Part shown: positions 43,808-53,278 of the stretch, in pieces
Layout: every line of letters starts with the position of its first letter
How positions within the stretch are numbered: position 1 is the stretch's first letter
Source: Psychrosphaera haliotis
Lineage (GTDB): Bacteria; Pseudomonadota; Gammaproteobacteria; Enterobacterales; Alteromonadaceae
NCBI RefSeq assembly: GCF_039523615.1
Contig: NZ_BAAAFQ010000007.1
Span: 501,361 to 565,360 of the forward strand
Length of the DNA stretch: 64,000 nt
Direction: 5' to 3'
Made by a program: the position numbers and the translations under genes
The notes under the pieces: model-generated
Seen by the model: the letters and a program-made list of their open reading frames with translations, nothing else
What the model was told of the DNA's origin: nothing
Database searches by the model: none

Positions 43808-44309
43808 AAGTAATCCTTACATTGATAGTGTAAATATTTCCCACTGTTAGCCTATTATTCTCTACATGTGGTCATGTTCTCGAAAAAGTGCAAGTAATGA
43901 GCCAGTATCATTATTATCTTATTGTGAATATGGTTTACCAACACAGAATTGGATTTGCGCCACTGTTAGGCTATATATTGATAATTGGATTTGTTTTAGT
44001 TAGAAATGATGATCGTTAGTTACTCTATATCTAACCCAAGCCTTCGGCTTCAAATTTCTATTAGTGGTTTTACCTGCTATGAGGGATTTCATATTGATCG
44101 GATTATTGCGATCATCGCAAGTCTGAATTAGGAAAGTATTGGTTAATTCATGCAAACCATAGATAAATCATATTCCGGTTGCTTATCGAGTTATGTGAAG
44201 AAACGTTACTGTAGCTATACAAATTGAAAGGGAAATAATTAATAATTTGGATTTAAGTAAATAAGTATTAATATAACTTTTTGACAACGTAGGTGTGGAT
44301 CTTAGGAAA
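43808..44309. other. Right-end non-coding stretch of the island
   Basis: About 500 bases with no credible gene. It holds an imperfect direct repeat (CACTGTTAGCCTAT at about 43842 and CACTGTTAGGCTAT at about 43961), a repeated AATTGGATTTG (about 43947 and 43983), and the promoter region of the DUF305 operon. The right junction with host phoH lies at 44310. I found no terminal repeat matching the left junction. Confidence 0.6.
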
Positions 44310-44729
44310 ACGGAAGAAGAAAAAATGGCGCCTTGGTTAGCGGCGATTACAGATTCACTTGAAGTACTTCATAAACAAGATGAAAACCCAAGTTCCAGTC
44401 TTAATTACATCATGGAAAAGGCTAATATTCAGTTTAAGTCGGTTAATTTTATGCGTGGCCGAAGTATTCAAAATGCCATTGTATTACTCGACGAATGCCA
44501 AAATTTAACCGCATCGCAACTTAAAACCATTATTACTCGTTGCGGAGAGGGCACTAAACTGGTGTGTTCAGGAAATTTGTCACAAATTGATAGTAACTAT
44601 TTAACTGCGGTCACTTCTGGTTTAACCTATATCGTTGAGAGGTTTAAAGACTTTGAAGGTAGTGCTACTGTTAATTTGAATGGAGTAGTGCGCAGCCGCT
44701 TAGCGCAGTTTGCAGAGGAAAACCTTTAG
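44310..44729 (+). pseudogene. Host PIN-PhoH ATPase, 3' fragment
   Basis: 140 codons that complete the host phoH gene broken at 1681: TEEEKMAPWLAAITDSLEVL, FMRGRSIQNAIVLLDECQNL (Walker B region), GNLSQIDSNY and the C-terminal RLAQFAEENL. A GTG at 44295 could open the frame, but the first five codons (VDLRK) are not PhoH sequence and there is no clear ribosome site; ATG 44325 is another option. The fragment lacks Walker A and is presumably inactive. Downstream, 39 bases on, begins the histidine kinase gene. Confidence 0.9.
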
Positions 44730-44768
44730 TCTTTAAATCACATGCAGTGATTTTCAAAAGGCATAAAT

Positions 44769-47700
44769 TTGAATCCTTTTATAAAAGGCAAAGTAGATAA
44801 AATAGTGATCGCAGGGATTATTCTTGTGATCCTATTTGTTTGCCTTGTTATTTCTCCCTTTTATTTAAAGGAAAGAGAAACCAATCGTGAGCAAGCGTTT
44901 GCGAAAGAGAAGTTAAACCTTGAGCTTTTACAGCTTAGAATATCATCAATAAAAACAGTGTTGCACGATACAGCTGAAACACTCGTGGAAGGTTTGGAAA
45001 AGCAAAGTAAAGAGTTTTCACCACTAGCGGATTCGACCTCTTCAACCGTTGGGCTAAACGAGAGCGATTTTGGCGAGTTTCAATTGAAACGCTATTCATT
45101 ACTTTCTACCACAGCCAATAAGCAAACAAGTATTTCCTCTAAAAGCGATTTGCACTATGTGTTGGCGGAGTCTTCTCCATTTTTGTCGACATTCAATGTG
45201 CTAAGTAAAAACGACTCTATAGAAGCAATGTATGTTGTTGCTGATATGGGGGAGTACACTTACCAAGTACTACAAAATCAAAATCGTACATTTTCTATTT
45301 CGCTACTAGAATGGCTTAGTTTAAATAAAAGCAAATTTAGCGGAAGTGGAAGTATTAGTAATATGGTTATTACTCCTCCGTTAGCCAATCGTAATACGTT
45401 AGAAAACTTTGTACTTGTATCACTCCCAGTTACCAACCAAAAACCCGTGTATCTAATAATTGAACTAGATTTGTCGGAGTTGTCTCTTGAGGTGGGCCGT
45501 TCGACTAAATACGTATTATGGCAAAAAGAAAACGCTAGGGTGGTGAGTTCAAATATCGAAATTGGTGCAGAAACAACTTCAAATGTTCAAAGCTTTTTAC
45601 TTTCTAAATATATCCCCAAGCCTTGGCACGATATATTGTTTGCTGGTGAAGCAACAGACAGTATTTACACATCAATTGATAAAAACGAATATGTCATTAA
45701 AGTCGCTCACGTTTATAACTCCGACTATTTAGCGTTTTTCTATAAAAATACTCAAAGCATGCAAGCAGCTTTGTGGCAAACCGTGATGATAGAGGGGTTT
45801 AAAATAATTGCAGTAGGTGTTGTGGGATTAGCTATATTATACCTATTGGTTTACTACTTATTTGCGAAACCTATTTCCAACTTTCTTAATTTTGTTGAGC
45901 AACAAAATAGCCTTTATGAACGTGACTCAACCAAAAAGCCTAAAGGTTGGGAGCCTTGGTTTGAAAAAATCGCCGTTTCCTATGATGACAATCGTAAGTT
46001 GTTTAACTCCTTAGTAGCAAAAAATAAGCAACTAGACGATAAAATTAGACGGCGAACACATGAGTTGCAATTACAAACAATATCTAAAGATAGAAACCTT
46101 GCCCTAAACAGAGCCATCATCAACTCTATTCCAGATATGATTTATTACAAAAACATTGATGGTAGCTTTGTAGGGTGCAATAAGTCCTTCGAATCTCTAT
46201 GTGGGATAAATGAAGATCAACTTGTCACGCGGACGGTAGAAGATGTTTTTGAAGAGCGACTAGCTCAAGAATTGTCGAATTTTGATTTTCAGGCCTTACG
46301 TTCTAAACGACTGTTTTCGGCAAAGGTATGGCAAAAAGTAGGAGATGAAGATGTGTTCATTAACTGGCTTGTCGCCCCTATTAGTAATAGCGAAGGTGAG
46401 GTATTAGGTACGGTAGGTTTAGGCAGGGACATTACGGAGCAGGATGCAAACTTACGACAAATAGAGCAGGCTCGATATGACGCTGAACAGGCAAACTTAG
46501 CCAAAAGTGAATTTATTGCCAACATGAGCCATGAAATTCGAACTCCAATGAACGCAATCATTGGTATGCTGGAGTTGCTGAATAATACTGCGCCTACTGC
46601 ATTGCAATCAACCTACCTTGGTGTGGCCGAATCTTCATCTCGTCACCTTTTACAGGTTATAAACGATATCTTAGACTTTTCTAAAATGAATGCAGGTATG
46701 TTGGAACTTACCTATGAAGAAGTTAATTTAAATGATGTTTTAGACATTTCCTTTGCTAATAGCTTAGCTACGGCAATGGAAAAAGACCTAATTTTAGATA
46801 TCCAGTTGCCCCCAAAATTTCCTGAGCTGTTCAATACCGACAAGATTAGGCTGAGCCAAATATTTACCAATTTAATCAACAACGCGGTTAAGTTCACCAA
46901 AGAAGGCCAAGTGCTTTTCAAAGCTAAAGTGCTCGCAGAAAACAATGACGACGTGATGGTAATGTTTACAGTAACCGACACGGGGATTGGAATACCAAAA
47001 GACAGACAACGTATTATATTTGATGCCTTTTCCCAGGCTGATACGTCTATTACGAGGCAGTACGGTGGTACTGGTCTTGGTTTAGCTATTGTATTCCAGT
47101 TAGTTGAACTAATGAATGGTGAAATAAGGGTCGAAAGTACGGAAGGCAGTGGTACTAGTTTTCATGTTGTATTGCCGCTTCAAAAAATAGCAGAGCAAGC
47201 TAAAGTCCATTCTAGTGATAAGCGTTGGGTTGTATTTGCGACTAATCCTATGCTTGAACAGTTTTTATTGAACAAGTTAATTACATTTAATCAAGATGCA
47301 AAGGTATTAAATAGAGAACTACCGTCCTCTATGTTAATTGAAGAAAATACGGTTTTAATCTGTCAGCCAGCACTTGTTGAACTGCTCCCTAGCGACTGGA
47401 AAGAAGCAATAAAGTCCGGTGAAATTGAGTACCAACCGATAATTTTTAATTTATCTAATTTCACAAAAACTATGTTGGGTGACCTGCCTTACAGGCCTAT
47501 TTTATCAATGCCATTTAGTACAAGTGCACTTGTAACTAATTTCCATGAAGTAAGCAATGACGAAAAACATCAAAACTTTTGCCAAGGCGCACATATATTA
47601 ATCGTAGAAGATAACATAGTTAATCAGCAGGTAACTGCTCTAATCCTAGACTCACTTGGTGCAACATATGATATTGCTGATAATGGTTTAGAAGGTTTAA

Positions 47701-48347
47701 GGAAAGTAAATAAAAATCAGTTTGATGCTGTGCTGGTGGATATTCAAATGCCAGTTATGGATGGCCTTACCTTTGCTAAAAAGGTTCGGGCGCAAAACCG
47801 ATTTGAAACATTGCCTTTAATTGCGATGACTGCACATACTAGACCAGAAGATCAGCAGCGATCAATTGAGGCCGGTATGTCTCTTCATATCAATAAGCCT
47901 ATTGAAAGAACTCGATTGGTGAATGCTCTGATGACTTATGTAACATTCGATACCAAAGAGCCCATCCAAGGTGCTAAAGGGTTACAAGAAGTGCAGGCTA
48001 GCTTGCCTGCAAAAGTCTTGGATACGGAAAACTTGCTAAAACAAGTTGGTGGTAACTTTGGCTTAATGTTAAAACTTCTTACCTTGTTCAAAGACTCAAA
48101 ACTTGCAGAGTTAAAAGGTATAAGCACAGAGGTCAATGAGATGGAAAGCGTATTGCTCTTTTCTAAGTTTCATAACGTTGAAGGTATGTTGGCCAATATT
48201 AGAGCAAGCGCAAGCGTAATTGCTATTCAACAATTGCGTGCTGCAGTTAAAGCGGAAGAAGAGGAGATGATTCGTCAGTCTGTGATTAACTGGGACAATG
48301 CAATCAAAAGGCTAGAGAAAGAAATCTGTTCAATGGTTTCTCAATGA
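44769..48347 (+). CDS. Hybrid sensor histidine kinase with PAS, receiver and Hpt domains
   Basis: A 1192-residue membrane sensor. Order: TM1 (about 13-34), a periplasmic sensing region of about 300 residues, TM2 (about 345-370), linker, PAS (about 440-560), HisKA with His588 (SHEIRTPMN), ATPase with DTGIGIPKD and GGTGLGLAI, a receiver domain with Asp991 (VDIQMPVMDG), and a C-terminal Hpt-like domain with His1135 (FHNVEGMLANIRA; the usual Lys after the His is Glu). The only sensible start is TTG at 44769 with AAAAGG upstream. BarA/ArcB-like architecture; signal and response partner unknown. It belongs to the host backbone, right after phoH. Confidence 0.9.
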   Translation: MNPFIKGKVDKIVIAGIILVILFVCLVISPFYLKERETNREQAFAKEKLNLELLQLRISSIKTVLHDTAETLVEGLEKQSKEFSPLADSTSSTVGLNESDFGEFQLKRYSLLSTTANKQTSISSKSDLHYVLAESSPFLSTFNVLSKNDSIEAMYVVADMGEYTYQVLQNQNRTFSISLLEWLSLNKSKFSGSGSISNMVITPPLANRNTLENFVLVSLPVTNQKPVYLIIELDLSELSLEVGRSTKYVLWQKENARVVSSNIEIGAETTSNVQSFLLSKYIPKPWHDILFAGEATDSIYTSIDKNEYVIKVAHVYNSDYLAFFYKNTQSMQAALWQTVMIEGFKIIAVGVVGLAILYLLVYYLFAKPISNFLNFVEQQNSLYERDSTKKPKGWEPWFEKIAVSYDDNRKLFNSLVAKNKQLDDKIRRRTHELQLQTISKDRNLALNRAIINSIPDMIYYKNIDGSFVGCNKSFESLCGINEDQLVTRTVEDVFEERLAQELSNFDFQALRSKRLFSAKVWQKVGDEDVFINWLVAPISNSEGEVLGTVGLGRDITEQDANLRQIEQARYDAEQANLAKSEFIANMSHEIRTPMNAIIGMLELLNNTAPTALQSTYLGVAESSSRHLLQVINDILDFSKMNAGMLELTYEEVNLNDVLDISFANSLATAMEKDLILDIQLPPKFPELFNTDKIRLSQIFTNLINNAVKFTKEGQVLFKAKVLAENNDDVMVMFTVTDTGIGIPKDRQRIIFDAFSQADTSITRQYGGTGLGLAIVFQLVELMNGEIRVESTEGSGTSFHVVLPLQKIAEQAKVHSSDKRWVVFATNPMLEQFLLNKLITFNQDAKVLNRELPSSMLIEENTVLICQPALVELLPSDWKEAIKSGEIEYQPIIFNLSNFTKTMLGDLPYRPILSMPFSTSALVTNFHEVSNDEKHQNFCQGAHILIVEDNIVNQQVTALILDSLGATYDIADNGLEGLRKVNKNQFDAVLVDIQMPVMDGLTFAKKVRAQNRFETLPLIAMTAHTRPEDQQRSIEAGMSLHINKPIERTRLVNALMTYVTFDTKEPIQGAKGLQEVQASLPAKVLDTENLLKQVGGNFGLMLKLLTLFKDSKLAELKGISTEVNEMESVLLFSKFHNVEGMLANIRASASVIAIQQLRAAVKAEEEEMIRQSVINWDNAIKRLEKEICSMVSQ

Positions 48348-48405
48348 GAACTTAACGGTTTTTTATTAACAACCTAATAGTTTCTTAATAAAAAAACGTT
48401 AGTGC

Positions 48406-49386
48406 TCAATAAAGTTTCTCAATATTATAAATACCTGAATCGATGTAGCGTAAAGAGCTGTCAGCGGCATCAGCAAAAGGTATTAAAGCAGGGCCCACTG
48501 GTTCTGTTAGGACGAAGTTTAAGCCATCAACTTCTATTGATTTATCATCGGATAATACGGATACGTTCATGCCAAGGAGTGCATGCTCTGGAAGGTAGAT
48601 CATCACCATTCTCAACTTCGGGTAAAGTTGTTTCATAATATGAGCAAAAAGAGTTGCTTTGCTATCACAATCTCCTTTGTTGTGATTTAAAACATGAATA
48701 GGAGGTAAGTAACCAGCACCATTGCTAGTGGTTCTACTTTCCATTTCGTCATATGGGATTGTTTGTATCCAACTCAATAAAAACTTAGCCATTACGCGGG
48801 CAGTTGCATTAGGCATTTTTTCTCTCAATGCTTTTATAATGGGTGCGGTGGCTTCGGTTCCTTCATTAACAAACCGTTGATGATCAGGCTTAAAATGAAT
48901 TGTGTTACTTTGCTCAGAGCCTATGATGCCATTAAATTCAATATAGTATTCTTGCCTTAAATACTCTTTGAGGGAATCTAAATAAACTTGGTTTAACTTT
49001 GCTTCTGTTTTAGCAGGCCATTTAGGGTCTTGGCTTTGCAATGTAAATTCAATGTTAGTTTGAGACGGTAAGATTTTTACTTTACCAGCTCTGGGATCTA
49101 GCTCACTAATCGCTATTTTAAGCTGCTTTAAAGAAAACATTCTGAGTAAAGAAGGGCGCAACGCTTTAAAATGACGATACTCATTACTCAGATCTTTTTT
49201 TGTAAGTTGGAAAGCAAAGGTTTGTTGCATTTCGTTTTCATCAAGCCAAACATAATTAAACTCAATTGAATTGCCTTGGTTATATTTATTAAAGTTAAGC
49301 TGTTTAGCACATAGACTAAAAGAGCTAATGACTAACATGGAGATCAAAAGTTTAAGGGGGAATTTAATACTCACTAATTGTGTCAT
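48406..49386 (-). CDS. Secreted transglutaminase-like protein
   Basis: A 326-residue protein with a signal peptide (LKLLISMLVISSFSLCA) and a transglutaminase-like core near the C-terminal half: Cys in NHNKGDCDSKATLF, His in LPEHALLGMN and Asp in IEVDGLNFVLTEP, the Cys-His-Asp triad order. The rest is beta-rich without known motif. The family acts on peptides or peptidoglycan in some cases; substrate here is unknown. Convergent with the kinase gene. Confidence 0.75.
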   Translation of the reverse strand: MTQLVSIKFPLKLLISMLVISSFSLCAKQLNFNKYNQGNSIEFNYVWLDENEMQQTFAFQLTKKDLSNEYRHFKALRPSLLRMFSLKQLKIAISELDPRAGKVKILPSQTNIEFTLQSQDPKWPAKTEAKLNQVYLDSLKEYLRQEYYIEFNGIIGSEQSNTIHFKPDHQRFVNEGTEATAPIIKALREKMPNATARVMAKFLLSWIQTIPYDEMESRTTSNGAGYLPPIHVLNHNKGDCDSKATLFAHIMKQLYPKLRMVMIYLPEHALLGMNVSVLSDDKSIEVDGLNFVLTEPVGPALIPFADAADSSLRYIDSGIYNIEKLY

Positions 49387-49457
49387 CAGTAATTTTGACC
49401 TTTTGTCATGTAAGCTCTGCTTTATGCGCTTAATTCCGAACCTAGCTCGATACCTAA

Positions 49458-51131
49458 CTATGCTGCTTGAGCAATAGCTAAGAGCTCTTTAGCATTCGCT
49501 CTTGTTGTATCAGAAATAATATCGCCACCTAATAATCTTGCTAGCTCATCAACTCTTTCTGTTTCTGTCAATAATGCCATTTTTGTTTCCGTGGCGTTAT
49601 TAACATTAAACTTGTTTACAAATTGTTGCTGCTGCCCAAAACTCGCTACTTGGGGTAAATGAGTCACACAAATAACTTGTGTGTTTTTACTCAACGATTT
49701 CATTAACCGTCCTACAGCAGATGCCGTTGGTCCAGATACACCAACATCAACTTCGTCAAATAATAGCGTTGGGGTAGTTACCTTTTCAGCAATAATAACT
49801 TGAATCGCTAGGCTAATACGGCTTAGCTCACCACCGGATGCAACTTTTGCTAGTGGCTGTAATGCTTGCCCTTGGTTTGCGCTTACTAAAAACTCAACTG
49901 AATCGAAACCAAACTTGGAGAATGACGAATCATCACTTTTTATTGCAAGTTCAAATTGAGCGCCAGCCATATTTAGGCTTTGCATACTCTTTGTGATTTC
50001 AATGGTAAGTTTAGCGGCATTTTTTGTTCGAACTGTAGTTAATTTTTGAGCCAGTTCAAAATATTGTACTTTCGCTTGGTCAATCTCAACTTCGAGTACA
50101 TCTAGTTTTTCATCCGTTATAGAAAGACTCTCCAACTCTTCGGTTAAAGACTGTAATTTAGCTGGTAAGTCGTTTGGTTCAACTTGATGCTTTCGAGCTA
50201 GATCCACTAAAGTAGATAAACGAATTTCTATTTCACTTAAACGTTGAGGGTTAATGTCTAAGTTATCTGAGTAATTTCTTAGTTCCCCCGCACCTTCTTC
50301 TAGTTGTATCAAAGCTGTACTTAGCAGTTCAACCGTTTGCGAAAGTTGGTCATCAATAGCCGCTGAGCGGTTTAGAGTAGACATAACGTTTTGCAAAACT
50401 GAATAGGCATTACCGTCTTCATTTTCATAAAGAAGATCTAACGCCTGAAGGCTACTAGAAAGTAACTCCTGACCATGGTGTAAACGTTGATGCTCTTTTT
50501 CTATTTCCGAATATTCGTCAATAACTAAATTGGCTTCAACAAGTTCATCAACTTGATATTGGAGCAACTGTTTTTGAGCGCTGAATTCTTCTTGTTGTTG
50601 TTTTAGAGTTTCTAACTGACGGCTTTTTTCATGCCACTGTTTATAAGCGTAAGACACTTGTTGGGATAACTCAGTAGAACCACCAAACTCATCAAGTAGA
50701 TTTCGCTGGAAGTCAGGTTTTGTTAGTAAAGTATGTGCATGTTGACCGTGAATACTTACTAACTGGGAACCCAAAGATTTTAATTGAGAGGCTGGTACGG
50801 GAGTACCATTAATATAGGCTTTTGAGCGACCCTCTTTAGAGATGACTCTACGAAGTATGCAATCATTATCGCTTAAGAGGTCTTGGTCTTTTAACCATTC
50901 TATTGCTAACGGTAGGTTTTCTACATCAAAACTGGCGATAACTTCGGCTTTATCAGCACCAGTTCGTACCATTGATGCATCACTTCTTTCACCAAGTGCT
51001 TGCGCTAATGCGTCAATAGCAATTGACTTACCGGCACCTGTTTCACCGGTAATTGTGGTCATAGCTTGATGCCAATTGACTTCGAGTTGACGAACAATGG
51101 CAAAATTTTTAATGGCAATAGAAACTAGCAT
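49458..51131 (-). CDS. recN: DNA repair protein RecN
   Basis: A 557-residue SMC-like ATPase: N-terminal IKNFAIVRQLEVNW and Walker A GETGAGKS, long coiled coil (about 160-370), then the C-terminal signature LAKVASGGELSRISLA, Walker B LLFDEVDVG and VTHLPQVA. It works in RecA-dependent double-strand break repair. ATG 51131 (MLVSIAIKNF) matches the family start; an in-frame ATG at 51146 adds five residues. A LexA box lies just upstream, as expected for an SOS gene. Confidence 0.96.
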   Translation of the reverse strand: MLVSIAIKNFAIVRQLEVNWHQAMTTITGETGAGKSIAIDALAQALGERSDASMVRTGADKAEVIASFDVENLPLAIEWLKDQDLLSDNDCILRRVISKEGRSKAYINGTPVPASQLKSLGSQLVSIHGQHAHTLLTKPDFQRNLLDEFGGSTELSQQVSYAYKQWHEKSRQLETLKQQQEEFSAQKQLLQYQVDELVEANLVIDEYSEIEKEHQRLHHGQELLSSSLQALDLLYENEDGNAYSVLQNVMSTLNRSAAIDDQLSQTVELLSTALIQLEEGAGELRNYSDNLDINPQRLSEIEIRLSTLVDLARKHQVEPNDLPAKLQSLTEELESLSITDEKLDVLEVEIDQAKVQYFELAQKLTTVRTKNAAKLTIEITKSMQSLNMAGAQFELAIKSDDSSFSKFGFDSVEFLVSANQGQALQPLAKVASGGELSRISLAIQVIIAEKVTTPTLLFDEVDVGVSGPTASAVGRLMKSLSKNTQVICVTHLPQVASFGQQQQFVNKFNVNNATETKMALLTETERVDELARLLGGDIISDTTRANAKELLAIAQAA

Positions 51132-51154
51132 AAATTTATCATTCAATTAAACAA

Positions 51155-51170
51155 CTGTTGTTACATACAG
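51155..51170 (-). promoter_or_regulatory. LexA (SOS) box upstream of recN
   Basis: CTGT-TGTTACAT-ACAG has the exact CTGT-N8-ACAG form of gammaproteobacterial LexA sites and AA/TA at the flanks. It lies 24 bases before the recN start, so recN should be DNA-damage inducible. Confidence 0.93.
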
Positions 51171-51222
51171 TAATTGGTTTTCGCTAATCTGTCCAATTTT
51201 AATTCAATTGAAAATAAAAAAT

Positions 51223-52104
51223 TTAGTAGTTTTGTCTGCCCCAGTTCAATTTTTTTCTAAGAACATCGTAGTAGTCATAGGCAACAGGGTGAATGAGCCT
51301 TAAACCGAGTGGGTGCTTTTTAATGATCACTTCATCACCAGGCATTACAGAAAGCATAATATGGCTATCACAGCTTATTTGCAGTTGCGCGTCATTTGAA
51401 TTTGATACAACAATACGTACCTCGCTATCTGCATCAACGACTAAAGGCCTGCTACTTAATGTATGTGGAAACATAGGGATTAATGAAATAGCGTTTAAGT
51501 CTGGATGAACAATAGGTCCGCCGCCTGACAAAGAGTAAGCTGTTGATCCCGTTGGGGTGCTTACTATTAAACCGTCCGAGCGTTGGTGGAATACAAAGCT
51601 GTTATTAATATAGGCTTCAAACTCAATCATATGAGCAATTTTATCGGCATGCAAAACAACCTCGTTAACGGCGGAGTTACTTGCTTTAACTGTTTGGTGT
51701 CTGTGAACGCTCACATCAAGCAAAAAACGCATTTCAGTTTTGAACTCACCTGCAATGACTGATTTTAACGTTGATTTGAAGTTTTCTGGGTCTAGGTCCG
51801 TTAAAAATCCAAGGTTACCACGGTTAACACCAATGACCGCAACATCAAAACGGCTCAGCACTCGAGCTGCCCCCAACATGTTGCCATCACCACCAACAAC
51901 AATTGCTAAGTCACATCGCTTTCCGAGGTCAACTAAACTAGCAGATTCTATTTGGCTATCAGATACATATTCCTCAATCTGCTCATCAACAATGACAATA
52001 ACTTCTTCGTTTATTAAAAACTCATAAAGCTCGTTTACGGTTTGCATTGTCTCTTCATGATTTGCTTTGCCTATCAAACCAATTGTTTTAAAGTGTTTGT
52101 CCAT
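51223..52104 (-). CDS. nadK: NAD kinase
   Basis: A 293-residue cytoplasmic enzyme that phosphorylates NAD to NADP. The diagnostic GGDGNML motif, GVNRGNLGFLTDLDP and the SPTGSTAYSLSGGGPI segment are all present. Full length. It lies between recN and the divergent hrcA, a common arrangement in gammaproteobacteria. Confidence 0.97.
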   Translation of the reverse strand: MDKHFKTIGLIGKANHEETMQTVNELYEFLINEEVIVIVDEQIEEYVSDSQIESASLVDLGKRCDLAIVVGGDGNMLGAARVLSRFDVAVIGVNRGNLGFLTDLDPENFKSTLKSVIAGEFKTEMRFLLDVSVHRHQTVKASNSAVNEVVLHADKIAHMIEFEAYINNSFVFHQRSDGLIVSTPTGSTAYSLSGGGPIVHPDLNAISLIPMFPHTLSSRPLVVDADSEVRIVVSNSNDAQLQISCDSHIMLSVMPGDEVIIKKHPLGLRLIHPVAYDYYDVLRKKLNWGRQNY

Positions 52105-52189
52105 TGATTAATTCCGAATCGCCCAAATAATAGCATTAACGCGTTATAGCTTGTTTCACCCTGAAAATGAAGTCAGAGTATTAATTTAG

Positions 52190-53218
52190 ATGATAAAAAT
52201 AAATAAAAATCAAAGAACTGAAGCGGTACTTGAGTTGGTGATCAAGAGTTACTTGTCACTTGGCGTGCCAATATCATCTAAGTTTATCGTGGCAGAGTCT
52301 GGCATTAATGCAAGCCCAGCAACAATTCGAAACGTAATGATGGGGCTTGAGCAAGATGGCTTCATTTATTCCCCGCATACTAGCGCAGGCCGAATACCAA
52401 CTACCGCCGGATTGCGTCACTATGTAAATCAATTACTAAGTTTTGAATCTGCCGACGAGGGTATGCTTCAACAGTTAAGCGCCAGTTTAGAAAAGTCTAA
52501 AACGCCACCTGAAATGTGTAACAAAGCTGCTCGAATGATTGCAGATATGACAAATCTAACGGGCCTTGTTGCCATGCCAAAAACAAACAATGTAATGATC
52601 CGTCAGTTAGAGCTTGTTCGTCTAGCTGATCAACGTTTGTTGTGCGTGCTAATTGACCAACATGACGAAGTTCAAAACCGAGTGGTGGATTTACCATTTG
52701 TTGTGACGGACGTTTTACTGCAAAACACGTTACAAATGTTGAACTCAGCCTTAGCGGGTTTCTCATTAGAAGAAGGGCAACAGCGGCTTTCTTATTTTAT
52801 GAAACAATCGAGCGATGAGGTGCAAGCCTTAGTTAAGGCCGCGCTGTTTGGCGATGCGGTAGAATTAAATGAACAAGTGCTTTTTAGAGCCGGGGAAACA
52901 AGATTATTAAACGATGAGATTGCGACTGATACTGCAAACTTGAGAAAGGTGCTAAAAAGCGTTTCAAATATCTCAGTGCTACAACCTCTTTTCTCGTCTT
53001 GTTGTACAAGTCAGAATGTTCATGTATTTATTGGTGACGAAATTGGCATCGATTCTTTAAAGAATTGCTCTATTGTTGCTAAGTCGTTTTACAAGGACAA
53101 TAAAGTAGCTGGTGTCATGGCTGTGGTAGGTCCTAAACGTATGGACTATCAGTCGGTCATATTATCTGTCGATTTATCGACGAATATTCTAACATCGGCC
53201 TTGAATCATCAGCAGTAA
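52190..53218 (+). CDS. hrcA: Heat-shock transcriptional repressor HrcA
   Basis: A 342-residue repressor with an N-terminal winged helix (YLSLGVPISSKFIVAESGI, SPATIRNVMMGLEQDGFI, HTSAGRIPT) and the C-terminal GAF-like domain (ending in MDYQSVILSVDLS). In bacteria that have it, HrcA binds CIRCE elements of groE/dnaK genes; I do not see a CIRCE repeat in this window. It precedes grpE by 60 bases and its 3' end carries a sigma-32-like promoter for grpE. Confidence 0.95.
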   Translation: MIKINKNQRTEAVLELVIKSYLSLGVPISSKFIVAESGINASPATIRNVMMGLEQDGFIYSPHTSAGRIPTTAGLRHYVNQLLSFESADEGMLQQLSASLEKSKTPPEMCNKAARMIADMTNLTGLVAMPKTNNVMIRQLELVRLADQRLLCVLIDQHDEVQNRVVDLPFVVTDVLLQNTLQMLNSALAGFSLEEGQQRLSYFMKQSSDEVQALVKAALFGDAVELNEQVLFRAGETRLLNDEIATDTANLRKVLKSVSNISVLQPLFSSCCTSQNVHVFIGDEIGIDSLKNCSIVAKSFYKDNKVAGVMAVVGPKRMDYQSVILSVDLSTNILTSALNHQQ

Positions 53219-53228
53219 TCCCCATAAT
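53200..53228 (+). promoter_or_regulatory. Sigma-32-like heat-shock promoter for grpE
   Basis: CTTGAAT and CCCCATAAT, separated by 13 bp, fit the sigma-32 consensus (CTTGAA and CCCCATnT). It begins inside the last codons of hrcA and lies 51 bases before the grpE ATG, so grpE can be heat induced apart from hrcA. Confidence 0.85.
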
Positions 53229-53278
53229 ACGCACCATACACATTTTATTTAACACATCAGTTTGGAGTAGTAAGACTC

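Larger units (their letters stand above)
1682..44309. mobile_element. Metal-resistance genomic island inserted in phoH
   Basis: The boundaries are set by the two halves of one phoH gene: homology stops after the Walker A codon at 1681 and restarts at codon T of TEEEKM at 44310. By comparison with the complete PhoH homologue at 1939-3321, about 38 codons of host phoH are missing between the two halves. The interior is almost entirely metal efflux and metal-binding genes plus a PhoH homologue and three unknown genes at the left end. I found no integrase, transposase, relaxase or type IV secretion gene, and no convincing terminal inverted repeats or target duplication at the two junctions. It may be a derivative that has lost its mobility genes, a trans-mobilised unit, or the product of homologous capture. 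Exact ends are uncertain by tens of bases. Confidence 0.75.

Noticed and set aside
43841..43995. Imperfect direct repeats near the right end as possible attachment sites
   Set aside because: No matching copy is found at the left junction (1682-1940), so they cannot be called island ends.
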